Positions 7,910 through 14,882 of a DNA stretch of 14,937 nt are shown here, in pieces. The notes beneath the pieces are model-generated. The model was not told the DNA's origin, searched no databases, and saw only the letters and a program-made list of their open reading frames with translations. The position numbers and the translations under genes were made by a program. Position 1 is the stretch's first letter, and each line of letters begins with the position of its first letter. Source of the DNA: JBMZCV01 sp049613665 (GTDB lineage: Bacteria > Bacteroidota > Bacteroidia > Chitinophagales > UBA2359). The stretch lies in the NCBI GenBank assembly GCA_049613665.1, contig JBMZCV010000134.1, forward strand, positions 1 to 14,937, given 5' to 3'.

Positions 7910-7991
7910 AGTCTGTTTAAATTTTGTTTTTAATGCTGAAAAATCTAGTTTTTTTCAAGCCAAATGATAGAATTTAAACAGACTTTAATAA
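7910..7991. repeat. Dispersed direct repeat, unit 2, with 14-bp inverted ends
   Basis: AGTCTGTTTAAATT (7910-7923) and its perfect reverse complement (7971-7984) enclose 47 nt containing TGCTGAAAAATCTAG. The body resembles unit 1 at 7478-7550 in the same orientation. It is small enough to be a miniature inverted-repeat element or a structured RNA hairpin. Confidence 0.55.
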
Positions 7992-8119
7992 GACAGTTTG
8001 TGATAATGTATAAATATCTTTTGTTAGCTTCTGCAAATTTGCCGTTTGGTTTTGCTAAACTATTTGCATTTATATTTTCGCACATGAAATGTTTTTTTTG
8101 ATATTTAAACAGTCAAGCA

Positions 8120-8207
8120 AGTTTATCCTACAAATTGTGGAAGCTAACATGCTAATTTCAAAAGCATTGGCTATTCAAATAAACTATGTTCGTTAGTGCT
8201 TGACACT
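8120..8207 (+). repeat. Upstream repeat, copy C (faces exonuclease)
   Basis: It reads AGTTTATCCTACAAATTGTGG, AAGCTAACATGCTAATTTC and then TTAGTGCTTGACACT, with the box at 8195-8207 changed at one base. The distal part is nearly identical to copies A and B. The box is 75 nt before the ATG at 8283. Confidence 0.65.
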
Positions 8208-8282
8208 TATTTTTCTAAAGTTTTTTAATCTATCAAAAAAAAGAGTATTTTTGTGGTCTTTAGTTAAACAAAAAAATACCTC

Positions 8283-9011
8283 ATGCTCAATCATATCAAT
8301 TTACATCGCTTATTATTCATAGACATTGAAACCGTGCCATTGGTAGCGACTCACGATGAATTGTCGGAAGAAATGAAAAAATTGTGGGATTATCGAACTT
8401 ATCGCTTCAAGCCTGAAGAAATAAATTTTGAAGATTATTTTTTCGAAAAAGCTGGTGTATATGCCGAATTTGGAAAAATTGTTTGCATTTCGCTAGGTTT
8501 CTTTGCTCCACACAAAATAGAAAATGAATATCAGTTTCGTGTTAAATCTTTGTATGGCGATGATGAAAAAACAATTTTGCGTAATTTCATAGACTTACTA
8601 AATGGCTTTTTTCCTAAAGCCAATACTTATCTTTGCGGACACAATATCGTGGAATTTGATGTGCCTTTTTTATGTCGTCGTTTGATTATCAATGATTTGA
8701 ATATTCCTGAAATGATTAATATTTCAAATAAAAAGCCATGGGAAATTCCTTTTATTGACACAATGAGAATATGGAAGTTTGGCGATTATCGCAACCAAAC
8801 ATCTTTGCATTTGCTCTGTACGGTTTTGAATATTCCAACACCGAAAAAAAATATGGAAGGAAGCGAAGTTGCTACCGTATATTGGCACGACAACAATCTG
8901 GAACGCATCAAAGCATATTGTCAAAAAGATGTTGTTGCAACTGCAAGACTCATTCTAAAATTTAAGCATGTTCCGTCTTTAACCGACCACGAAATTGTTT
9001 TTTCTGATTAA
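8283..9011 (+). CDS. DEDDy 3'-5' exonuclease (PolB-like, DnaQ superfamily)
   Basis: A stand-alone 3'-5' exonuclease of the ribonuclease-H-like DEDDy group, related to the proofreading domain of family B polymerases. In 242 residues it has Exo I FIDIET (D14, E16), Exo II GHNIVEFDVPFL at 119-130 (D126) and Exo III AYCQKD (Y212, D216, the Y-x3-D pattern of DEDDy enzymes). No polymerase domain follows, so it is a free nuclease that probably acts on DNA or RNA 3' ends in the cytoplasm. Such proteins are common in Bacteroidota, but their role is poorly known. It has no obvious operon partner; the next gene starts 355 bp downstream on the same strand. The four catalytic acids and the tyrosine are intact, so activity is expected. 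Confidence 0.92.
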   Translation: MLNHINLHRLLFIDIETVPLVATHDELSEEMKKLWDYRTYRFKPEEINFEDYFFEKAGVYAEFGKIVCISLGFFAPHKIENEYQFRVKSLYGDDEKTILRNFIDLLNGFFPKANTYLCGHNIVEFDVPFLCRRLIINDLNIPEMINISNKKPWEIPFIDTMRIWKFGDYRNQTSLHLLCTVLNIPTPKKNMEGSEVATVYWHDNNLERIKAYCQKDVVATARLILKFKHVPSLTDHEIVFSD

Positions 9012-9082
9012 AGGTTATTTAAATGTTCTCGCTTCATAACACTAAATCAAACAGTCAAAACCTTGCACAAAGTATCATTGTT

Positions 9083-9125
9083 TTATCAAAAAAAAAAAAT
9101 TGAAACTATTTTGATAATTTTTTTG
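9083..9125 (+). terminator. Possible intrinsic terminator of the exonuclease gene
   Basis: TTATCAAAA (9083-9091) pairs with TTTTGATAA (9109-9117), followed by a T-run to about 9121. The stem is nearly all A/T, so it is weak; its place 72 nt after the exonuclease stop codon supports the role. Confidence 0.45.
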
Positions 9126-9150
9126 TTTTTTTAAACTAGCTTGCCAAAAA

Positions 9151-9185
9151 AGGCTCTAAAAGGCTCTAAAAGGCTCTAAAAGGCT
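9151..9185. repeat. 10-bp tandem repeat (AGGCTCTAAA)
   Basis: Three perfect consecutive copies of AGGCTCTAAA at 9151-9180, then a partial AGGCT. It is non-coding and may vary in copy number by slippage. Confidence 0.9.
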
Positions 9186-9312
9186 GTTTACTTTTTATTC
9201 TTTGGCTTAAAAAAAATATCTTTTTCAGGTCTCAAAACAAAAGCTAAACAACTTCTAATGATTTTAGACTCAACTTCAAGTTTTTTATACAAGCACATTC
9301 ATTTCTCAATAT

Positions 9313-9352
9313 AATTGGCACAAATTAGTTTTATAATATAGTGCTGGCAATT
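9313..9352 (+). repeat. Upstream repeat, partial copy F (faces glucosaminidase 2)
   Basis: It reads AATTGGCACAAATTAGTTTT and then ATATAGTGCTGGCAATTA. This matches the TTAGCACAAATCAGT ... TAGTGCTTGGCAC part of copy D, with one base lost in the box. It ends about 15 nt before the ATG at 9367. It is the smallest copy next to a gene, so it marks the part that may matter for expression. Confidence 0.6.
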
Positions 9353-9366
9353 AAATTTTTATTTTT

Positions 9367-10806
9367 ATGTATATGACAAAAAAAGGTTTGTTTGTTTTTT
9401 GTTTTGCTTTATCGTTTCTTTTTTCGTTTCAAAAACTAGCGGCAGGAGCAAAATATACTATCGAAGAATATATAGACACCTACAAAGGTTTTGCGATGTC
9501 TGAAATGAAGCGAACACAAATTCCTGCCAGCATCATTTTGTCGCAAGCCATATTAGAATCGAGATTTGGAAACGGATATTTAGCACTCAAAGGAAATAAT
9601 CACTTTGGTATAAAATGTCGCTCCAATTGGAAAGGCACACGCATTTATCGAAAAGATGATGCTCCAAATGAGTGTTTTCGCAAATACGAAAATGCGACAG
9701 ATTCTTACATCGACCATTCAAACCTTTTATTGAATAGCGAAAACTATCAAAAACTCTTTCAATATAGCAATAATGACTACGAAAACTGGGCAGCAGGCCT
9801 CAAAGCTTGCGGCTATGCCTCCGACTTGTGTTATACAGAACGCTTGCTAGACCTCATCAAACGCTATGAGTTAGATGGTTTTGACTATGGTGGAAAAAAA
9901 TGTAGCTATGTGTTGGATAAAGAAATTAGAGTAGAAGTCATACCGCAAATCATTAAATATAATGGTTTGAAAGCGATGGTTTTTACTTGTGAAGTGAGCT
10001 TAAAACAAGTTGTTGATGCGTATTATAAAAAGGAAAATAAAAAAATAACTATTGGAAAACTCAATCAATACAATGATTTTAGCTTTGGCCGAAATGTGCC
10101 ACCCAATACACTCATTTTTTTAGAGCAAAAACTCAATCAAGCTTCTTGCGGCTTGGAAACCCACAAAGTAGCCCAAAATGAAACCATGAAAGAAATTTCG
10201 CAATTATACGGCATCAAATTGAGCAAGTTGTATGCTAGAAATCATCTGATAGATGGACATCAAGTAGCTTCTGGCGAAGTTATCAATTTGCGTGGCCGTC
10301 GTGCTGGCCCTCCTCAAATACGACTCGGCAATATGCAGCCTTATGAGGTTGCTCCGCCAAAACCTAAACCAACAGAAAAACCAGCTAAAAAAGAGCCTAT
10401 TTTGGCAAATGAAACTGCTAATCAAGCTCAAAAAAATAAGGAAAAAATAGATAGTGATATACCTAAAGTTGCCGCTAATCAAGCTCAAAAAGATAGCAAA
10501 AAAGTAGAAAGCGATATTGAGAAAACAAGGCAGGAAATTGCAAGGCAGGAAGCTGTTAAAAAAGCGTCTTTAAAGGCAATAGATATTCCCAAGCCCAAAA
10601 AAAATACCTTTGAAACTGCCAATAGTTTTGTTCCACAATCAAAAGAGGAAAAAAGTGTTGAGGCTATTTATGTTATCACAAAAGGCGATACTTTATATAG
10701 TATTGCTCGAAAGTTTGATACTGACGTGAAAGCACTTAGGCGTGCCAATAAGTTGAAGGATAACACCATTAAAGTAGGACAACAATTGGTTATCGTGCAA
10801 GAATAA
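9367..10806 (+). CDS. Secreted glucosaminidase with two LysM repeats
   Basis: A predicted peptidoglycan beta-N-acetylglucosaminidase exported to the envelope. The 479-residue product has a signal peptide (1-28, hydrophobic core LFVFCFALSFLFSF, likely cleavage after AAGA). The glucosaminidase domain spans about 35-165, with likely catalytic E64 in AILESRFG, NNHFGIKC at 77-84 and ECFRKYE at 102-108. A first clear LysM-like repeat lies at about 265-308 and a second at 434-477 (YVITKGDTLYSIARKF...). The linker holds an imperfect 19-residue duplication, ANQAQKNKEK... at 351-369 and ANQAQKDSKK... at 370-388. It is clearly paralogous to the gene at 3749; PASI, HFGIKC, WKG and NECFRKY are conserved in the same order. 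ATG at 9373 is an alternative start. Its stop lies 17 bp from that of the converging SDR gene. Confidence 0.93.
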   Translation: MYMTKKGLFVFCFALSFLFSFQKLAAGAKYTIEEYIDTYKGFAMSEMKRTQIPASIILSQAILESRFGNGYLALKGNNHFGIKCRSNWKGTRIYRKDDAPNECFRKYENATDSYIDHSNLLLNSENYQKLFQYSNNDYENWAAGLKACGYASDLCYTERLLDLIKRYELDGFDYGGKKCSYVLDKEIRVEVIPQIIKYNGLKAMVFTCEVSLKQVVDAYYKKENKKITIGKLNQYNDFSFGRNVPPNTLIFLEQKLNQASCGLETHKVAQNETMKEISQLYGIKLSKLYARNHLIDGHQVASGEVINLRGRRAGPPQIRLGNMQPYEVAPPKPKPTEKPAKKEPILANETANQAQKNKEKIDSDIPKVAANQAQKDSKKVESDIEKTRQEIARQEAVKKASLKAIDIPKPKKNTFETANSFVPQSKEEKSVEAIYVITKGDTLYSIARKFDTDVKALRRANKLKDNTIKVGQQLVIVQE

Positions 10807-10823
10807 CAAAGTGTAAGATTTTC

Positions 10824-11666
10824 TTATGCCAAACCGACAAGCTTTTCGCTGTGTTCCCATAGTTTTCTCGCAATATCTTCGTTGTAGGAAAGCTCGGAAG
10901 ACAAGGCTTGTCGTTTTTTTATGAAATATTTGCCGTTCACATTTTTTACCTTTTCAGAGCTTACCAAAAAAATACTCGTTTCTGCTCCTTTTTCTGGCGA
11001 TAGCAAAAACATGCCCAAAAACTTAATGCCCCATTTTATCATCTTGCTCGCATCATTGCCAAAATTGGTGCGTACTACGCCTGGATGCAAACAGTTTGTG
11101 GTAACGCCTGTGTTTTCTAAGCGTTTCGCCAACTCGTAAGTGAAGTATATGTTACACAACTTCGACAAGCCATAAGCATCCCATTGCTTAAAAGATTTTT
11201 CGGCTTGCAGATTGCCAAAATCAAAAGCTTTGACCATTTTATGAGCATCGGAAGCTACTGTCACAATTCTGGCGTTTGGCGTAGCTTTTATTCTTTTCAA
11301 CAACAAATTTGTAAATAAAAAAGGTGCTAAATGATTGATGGCAAAGGTGCTTTCGTAGTGTTCTTCTGTCAAATTGTGTTCTTTGGCTATCATGCCTGCG
11401 TTGTTTACCAAAACATCTATTTTTTCGTAGCTCGCCAAAATAGTAGCTGCCAATTTTCGCACTTTTTTCAAAGAAGCAAAATCGCACAATAGTAAATCTA
11501 CTTTTTTGTTATTGCTCATATCTATGATTTCTTGCTGTGCTGCCTTGCCTTTTTGTGCGTTTCTGCACACCATCACGACATGATAATCTTTTTGTGCCAA
11601 AGACATAGCCGTTATTTTGCCTATGCCCGAATTTGCTCCCGTAACGATAACAATTTTATTTTCCAT
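10824..11666 (-). CDS. Short-chain dehydrogenase/reductase, retinol-dehydrogenase-like
   Basis: A cytoplasmic NAD(P)-dependent oxidoreductase of the classical SDR fold. From the ATG at 11666 it is 280 residues. The cofactor motif TGANSGIG is at 9-16, NNAG at 88-91, structural N111, catalytic S139, and YGLSK at 165-169 giving Y165 and K169. HPGVVRTNF at 194-202 is typical of the retinol dehydrogenase / WW-domain oxidoreductase-like group, whose bacterial substrates are mostly unknown. CRN at 34-36 after the second strand suggests an NADP preference. A frame extending to 11765 is rejected because the extra residues would be read through the palindrome at 11738-11757 and do not resemble SDR sequence. 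It is parallel to and downstream of the NACHT gene, 236 bp away, so it is probably a separate unit. Confidence 0.93.
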   Translation of the reverse strand: MENKIVIVTGANSGIGKITAMSLAQKDYHVVMVCRNAQKGKAAQQEIIDMSNNKKVDLLLCDFASLKKVRKLAATILASYEKIDVLVNNAGMIAKEHNLTEEHYESTFAINHLAPFLFTNLLLKRIKATPNARIVTVASDAHKMVKAFDFGNLQAEKSFKQWDAYGLSKLCNIYFTYELAKRLENTGVTTNCLHPGVVRTNFGNDASKMIKWGIKFLGMFLLSPEKGAETSIFLVSSEKVKNVNGKYFIKKRQALSSELSYNEDIARKLWEHSEKLVGLA

Positions 11667-11737
11667 AAGATTTTTTCTTTTTTTTATGCGTGATAAAGCT
11701 TGGTAAATAGCGTAAATACAGAAATAACATATCGTAG

Positions 11738-11757
11738 AGACAAGGCATGCCTTGTCT
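11738..11757. repeat. 20-bp perfect palindrome, member 1
   Basis: AGACAAGGCATGCCTTGTCT is its own reverse complement. GTAG precedes it on the left. A near-identical copy in opposite context lies at 11850-11869. This looks like a dispersed REP-like palindrome in the gap between the NACHT and SDR genes. Confidence 0.85.
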
Positions 11758-11849
11758 GAAACCATAATTAAATCGTATTTTGAGATACAAAGTACAAAAA
11801 ATCAGCCAAAATAATGTTCTGTTTATCAAAAATATATAACACATCAATT

Positions 11850-11869
11850 AGACAAGGCGTGCCTTGTCT
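11850..11869. repeat. 20-bp palindrome, member 2
   Basis: AGACAAGGCGTGCCTTGTCT differs from member 1 at one base. CTAC follows it on the right, mirroring GTAG before member 1, so the two are inverted copies 92 bp apart. It lies 33 bp after the NACHT stop codon and could serve as a terminator-like stem for that gene. Confidence 0.85.
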
Positions 11870-11902
11870 CTACATAACAAAAATATGTTTTTTATGTGCT
11901 AC

Positions 11903-14737
11903 TCAAATAAATATTTTTGGTTCTTCAAGCAACTTTGGTTTTCTTTTTTCTATTTCTTTCAACATATTATCAGGAATACCTTTTGTTTTGTATAAAGACC
12001 TTGTCGATAGTAATTGATTTAAGCTAAACTTAGCACGATTTAAATCAGCTTGTCTTAAATTAGCATTAGTTAAATCAGCTTGTATTAAATTAGCACCAGT
12101 CAAATTGGCACCAGTCAAATCAGTCTTTCTCAAATTAGCACCTATCAAATTAGCATGGCTCAAATCTGCATGGCTCAAATCTGCATGGCTCAAATCTGCA
12201 AAACTTAAATCTGCAAAACTCAAATCTGCATGTATCAAATTTGCAAAACTCAAATTTGCATCGTTCAAATTAACTTTATATAAATTTGCACCACTCAAAT
12301 CGGCAAAACTCAAATCTATATGAAACAAATTAGTCATAGGTAAATAAGCCTTTTCAAGATTAAGATAACACAAGTTTCTAAATGCAAAGTTATGATTTTG
12401 AAGAGAAGTAGAAAGTCTATTAAACCATATACTAGCATTTTGAGTATCTTCTCCCCAATCAATTGTCGAAACTTTTTCAGTTATCCTAGCACAATCAGCC
12501 AAAGCAACTAATATAGCTTCTTCCGCATTTCTAGCCAATTTCATTTCTTCTATTTGTGTTAGTCTTATATCTTGTTTATGTAATGGCATACCTGTCACTA
12601 CCAATTCGCTGATAACTTCGCTTAGTGTTTTTTGCCACGCTTCAATATCTTCGCCAGCCACTTTTCTTATCTGAATTTCATTGATAATAAAAGTATTTAA
12701 GTTTTCATCTATGGGATTTTCCTTTGTCGTTTTTAGCCATTCTTCCAAACACTTTTCAATAGTCCAACCTCTACTTTTTCTTCTTCCTCTTATCTTCTTT
12801 TTATTTTCTGTTCTTTCTTCGTGAGTAGTTTGTATCAATTCTACTATGGCTCTAGCTGCCAAATATTCCCCAAAACTTTTGTGCGTAAACTCAAAAGTAT
12901 CATCTTTGCTTTCGGTGTCTTCTTTGCCATATTTTCTAAAATAAAAAGCCGTCAAAAGCCGAGACACACCGCTTTTTGTAGAGGATTTGTATTCTTCCAA
13001 TACCATTTCCAAATCTTTATCTTTGATATGTTTTTCTATTTTTCGCTCTGTTGTCACTCTAATATCGCCGCCTTGCCAAGCACAAACCGCAATTTCCTCC
13101 AAAATTTGCAGAAAATCAACGAATTCTATATCACCTACACCTTTATGTTTTCTTCCCTGCTTTTCTTTTTTTTCATGTTTTCTTTTTTCTTCCCATTCTC
13201 TATAATACACACTTTCCATGAGTTGATAATAAACATCATTTATATTCGTATTTTTATCAAATTTCTCTGGATTTTTTTGCCAACTCAAAGCCACCAAATA
13301 ATTGAGCAATGGTTCTACCGTAATTTTATCCATATTTTGGGTTCGCAATTCTTTTGGTAAGTTGCGATTGGACAATTCTTTGAAAGTATAAAAACTATTC
13401 CACCAGTCATGTCTTTGGTCTTTTTCGAGCAGTTTGTGTGTATCTTTATATGTTTTTCGTTTATTTTCTGCTACAAAATAAGGCAATAAATACAAAATTT
13501 GTTGCTCATCGTCTCGGAGTTTGACTTCCGTATTTTGCACAGCTATTGGGCGGCCTGTTATCAAAATTTTAATACGCTGTTTGCTGGCATTTTTTAGGTT
13601 ACAAAAGTTTTTGAGTTCTTGCATAAAAGCATTAGCTGCTTCTTTAGCAGATTTTCCTTGCATACTCAATTCATCTAAGCCATCAAAAATAAGCAGTAAT
13701 TTTTCCTGTTTTGGCTCTTCTAATGGATTAAAAGTCAAAGGAATATCCTCAAAATCTTCCAGAAACTCACCAATCGCTGTTTTAATATTGGTGTGAATAT
13801 TGAAATGATGCAATGGCAAAAACAAAATGCGATGCGTTCTATTTTTGGCAAGTTTGGCAGCCCACCATTTCGCAAAAGAAGATTTGCCAGAGCCAGGCCC
13901 ACCTTGAATCACCTTAATCGTATCTTTGGGTGCTGTCGATTGTAGCCATTCTTGCATGGCTTCTTCCAAATAAATTACTGTTTTTTCCACCTTTCCAGAG
14001 CCATGTCGTTGATGCTCTTTGCGTTGATGATAGGCTCTAAGCGGAATAAAAATATCGTTTAAGCTAAATGTTTCGCCAAATACCGACATTTCGGCTTCTC
14101 GCTCCAAGTAAGCCGCATAAGCTTCCCATTCTCTTTCTTTTCGAGCCGCTTCAGCCGTTGGAGCATTTAAATGATGCAGCAACTTTTCGTATTTCGTATA
14201 ATTTTTTCGCCATTCATCATTGAGTTCAAACACAAAATAAGTCGGCAAACGACGGCTAATCAGTTCAGTTTCTTTTTCGGAAACGCCAAAAAAGTGCAAA
14301 TACTTTTCAAAATACGGCTGAAAATCTGTTAGCACAGAAATAGTACGAGGATTTTTGAGCATTTCATATTCCAAAAAATGCTCCTTTTCTGCTATCAAAT
14401 CGCTTATTCCATCTAAAAAGGCGACATAATTTTCATCATCATAGATTTTTTCATCTGCTATAACTTCAAACTCAAAACAATGTCGATTTTCGATGACGAT
14501 AGTGTGAGCCGAATTGATTAAAGCCGTAAGTATCAGTTGATAAGCTAAATCAGATGGCTCTTCCGAAATTTTGAAACTATCGCTTATACTGACCATTTCT
14601 TTTAATGCACTAAATGGCTTTACAGCATACATAATAGCGGCTTTGGTGAGCGTACCAAACAGTTTTTTGAAATCTATTTTTACTTGTTTATCCAACAATT
14701 TAACTTGTTTTATAGAAACACCTGTTTTATTTTCCAT
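11903..14737 (-). CDS. NACHT-domain STAND NTPase with C-terminal pentapeptide repeats
   Basis: A 944-residue NLR-like switch protein, a candidate anti-phage sensor. Walker A GGPGSGKSS is at 279-287 (K285, S286), Walker B LLLIFDGLDEL at 347-357 (D352, with D355 and E356), and a sensor-like ITGRP at 393-397. The helical/winged-helix part ends with FTHKSFGEYLAARA at 617-630, a hallmark of bacterial NACHT proteins. About 22 A(D/N)Lxx pentapeptide units lie at 794-903, expected to form a right-handed beta-helix; leucine-rich repeats are absent. Residues 1 to about 220 match no fold I recognise and could be the effector or a regulatory domain; a basic, K/E-rich insert sits at 514-533. In known STAND systems ATP-driven oligomerisation follows ligand sensing. 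No nuclease, TIR or protease motif is visible. The gene has no defence partner in the window. The MITE copy at 14883 lies 145 bp upstream. Confidence 0.93.
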   Translation of the reverse strand: MENKTGVSIKQVKLLDKQVKIDFKKLFGTLTKAAIMYAVKPFSALKEMVSISDSFKISEEPSDLAYQLILTALINSAHTIVIENRHCFEFEVIADEKIYDDENYVAFLDGISDLIAEKEHFLEYEMLKNPRTISVLTDFQPYFEKYLHFFGVSEKETELISRRLPTYFVFELNDEWRKNYTKYEKLLHHLNAPTAEAARKEREWEAYAAYLEREAEMSVFGETFSLNDIFIPLRAYHQRKEHQRHGSGKVEKTVIYLEEAMQEWLQSTAPKDTIKVIQGGPGSGKSSFAKWWAAKLAKNRTHRILFLPLHHFNIHTNIKTAIGEFLEDFEDIPLTFNPLEEPKQEKLLLIFDGLDELSMQGKSAKEAANAFMQELKNFCNLKNASKQRIKILITGRPIAVQNTEVKLRDDEQQILYLLPYFVAENKRKTYKDTHKLLEKDQRHDWWNSFYTFKELSNRNLPKELRTQNMDKITVEPLLNYLVALSWQKNPEKFDKNTNINDVYYQLMESVYYREWEEKRKHEKKEKQGRKHKGVGDIEFVDFLQILEEIAVCAWQGGDIRVTTERKIEKHIKDKDLEMVLEEYKSSTKSGVSRLLTAFYFRKYGKEDTESKDDTFEFTHKSFGEYLAARAIVELIQTTHEERTENKKKIRGRRKSRGWTIEKCLEEWLKTTKENPIDENLNTFIINEIQIRKVAGEDIEAWQKTLSEVISELVVTGMPLHKQDIRLTQIEEMKLARNAEEAILVALADCARITEKVSTIDWGEDTQNASIWFNRLSTSLQNHNFAFRNLCYLNLEKAYLPMTNLFHIDLSFADLSGANLYKVNLNDANLSFANLIHADLSFADLSFADLSHADLSHADLSHANLIGANLRKTDLTGANLTGANLIQADLTNANLRQADLNRAKFSLNQLLSTRSLYKTKGIPDNMLKEIEKRKPKLLEEPKIFI
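12153..12197. repeat. Three perfect 15-bp tandem repeats inside the pentapeptide region
   Basis: GCATGGCTCAAATCT occurs three times without a change, encoding consecutive LSHAD/LSHAN-type pentads on the minus strand. Neighbouring units at 12198-12272 are close variants. The exact identity implies recent duplication, so repeat number may vary between strains while keeping frame. Confidence 0.9.
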
Positions 14738-14882
14738 TAGTTTTGTTTTTGAACATTGAAAACACTAAAAACATACGACAAGATACAAAAAAATAAATAT
14801 TGTTATGTTGTTTTTTTCAAAAAATAAATTGATATAATGAAGTGATACAAAGTATCTTTTTATCTTTATGGCTGAAAAAATA

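Larger units (their letters stand above)
7010..8282. other. 1.27-kb gene-free divergent region built of nested repeats
   Basis: No gene is supported. The region separates the divergent M42 and exonuclease genes. It holds upstream-repeat copy B (7091-7179), a composite inverted element (7186-7443) with two hairpins, partial copy E (7437-7477), direct repeat unit 1 (7478-7550), unit 2 (7910-7991), remnant copy G (7889-7907) and copy C (8120-8207). Boxes B/E and G/C each form inverted pairs. An AGGAGG at 7523 precedes no usable frame. Confidence 0.6.
9012..9366. other. Intergenic gap with weak hairpin, tandem repeat and repeat copy F
   Basis: No gene. It holds an AT-only stem-loop at 9083-9117 followed by a T-run, a 10-bp tandem repeat at 9151-9185, and upstream-repeat copy F at 9313-9352 just before the second glucosaminidase gene. 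Confidence 0.6.

Noticed and set aside
9151..9185. Tandem AGGCTCTAAA repeats as iterons of an origin
   Set aside because: Only three copies, with no replication gene or DnaA boxes nearby.
10900..10912. GACAAGGCTTGTC inside the SDR gene, resembling the 11738 palindrome
   Set aside because: It encodes ordinary SDR C-terminal residues and matches only half of the 20-bp palindrome; probably coincidence.
11667..11765. 33-residue N-terminal extension of the SDR
   Set aside because: Translated from a palindromic repeat and unlike any SDR; the standard fold begins at the ATG at 11666.
12153..12272. Short regular repeats resembling a CRISPR array
   Set aside because: They are contiguous 15-mers without spacers, in frame, encoding pentapeptide repeats.
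12821..13360. 179-residue plus-strand frame inside the NACHT gene
   Set aside because: Antisense to strongly conserved NACHT coding sequence; the translation is phenylalanine-rich low complexity typical of a reversed AAA/GAA-rich strand.
10824..14737. NACHT and SDR as a two-gene defence operon
   Set aside because: A 236-bp gap with palindromes separates them, and SDRs of this retinol-dehydrogenase type are not known partners of NACHT systems.
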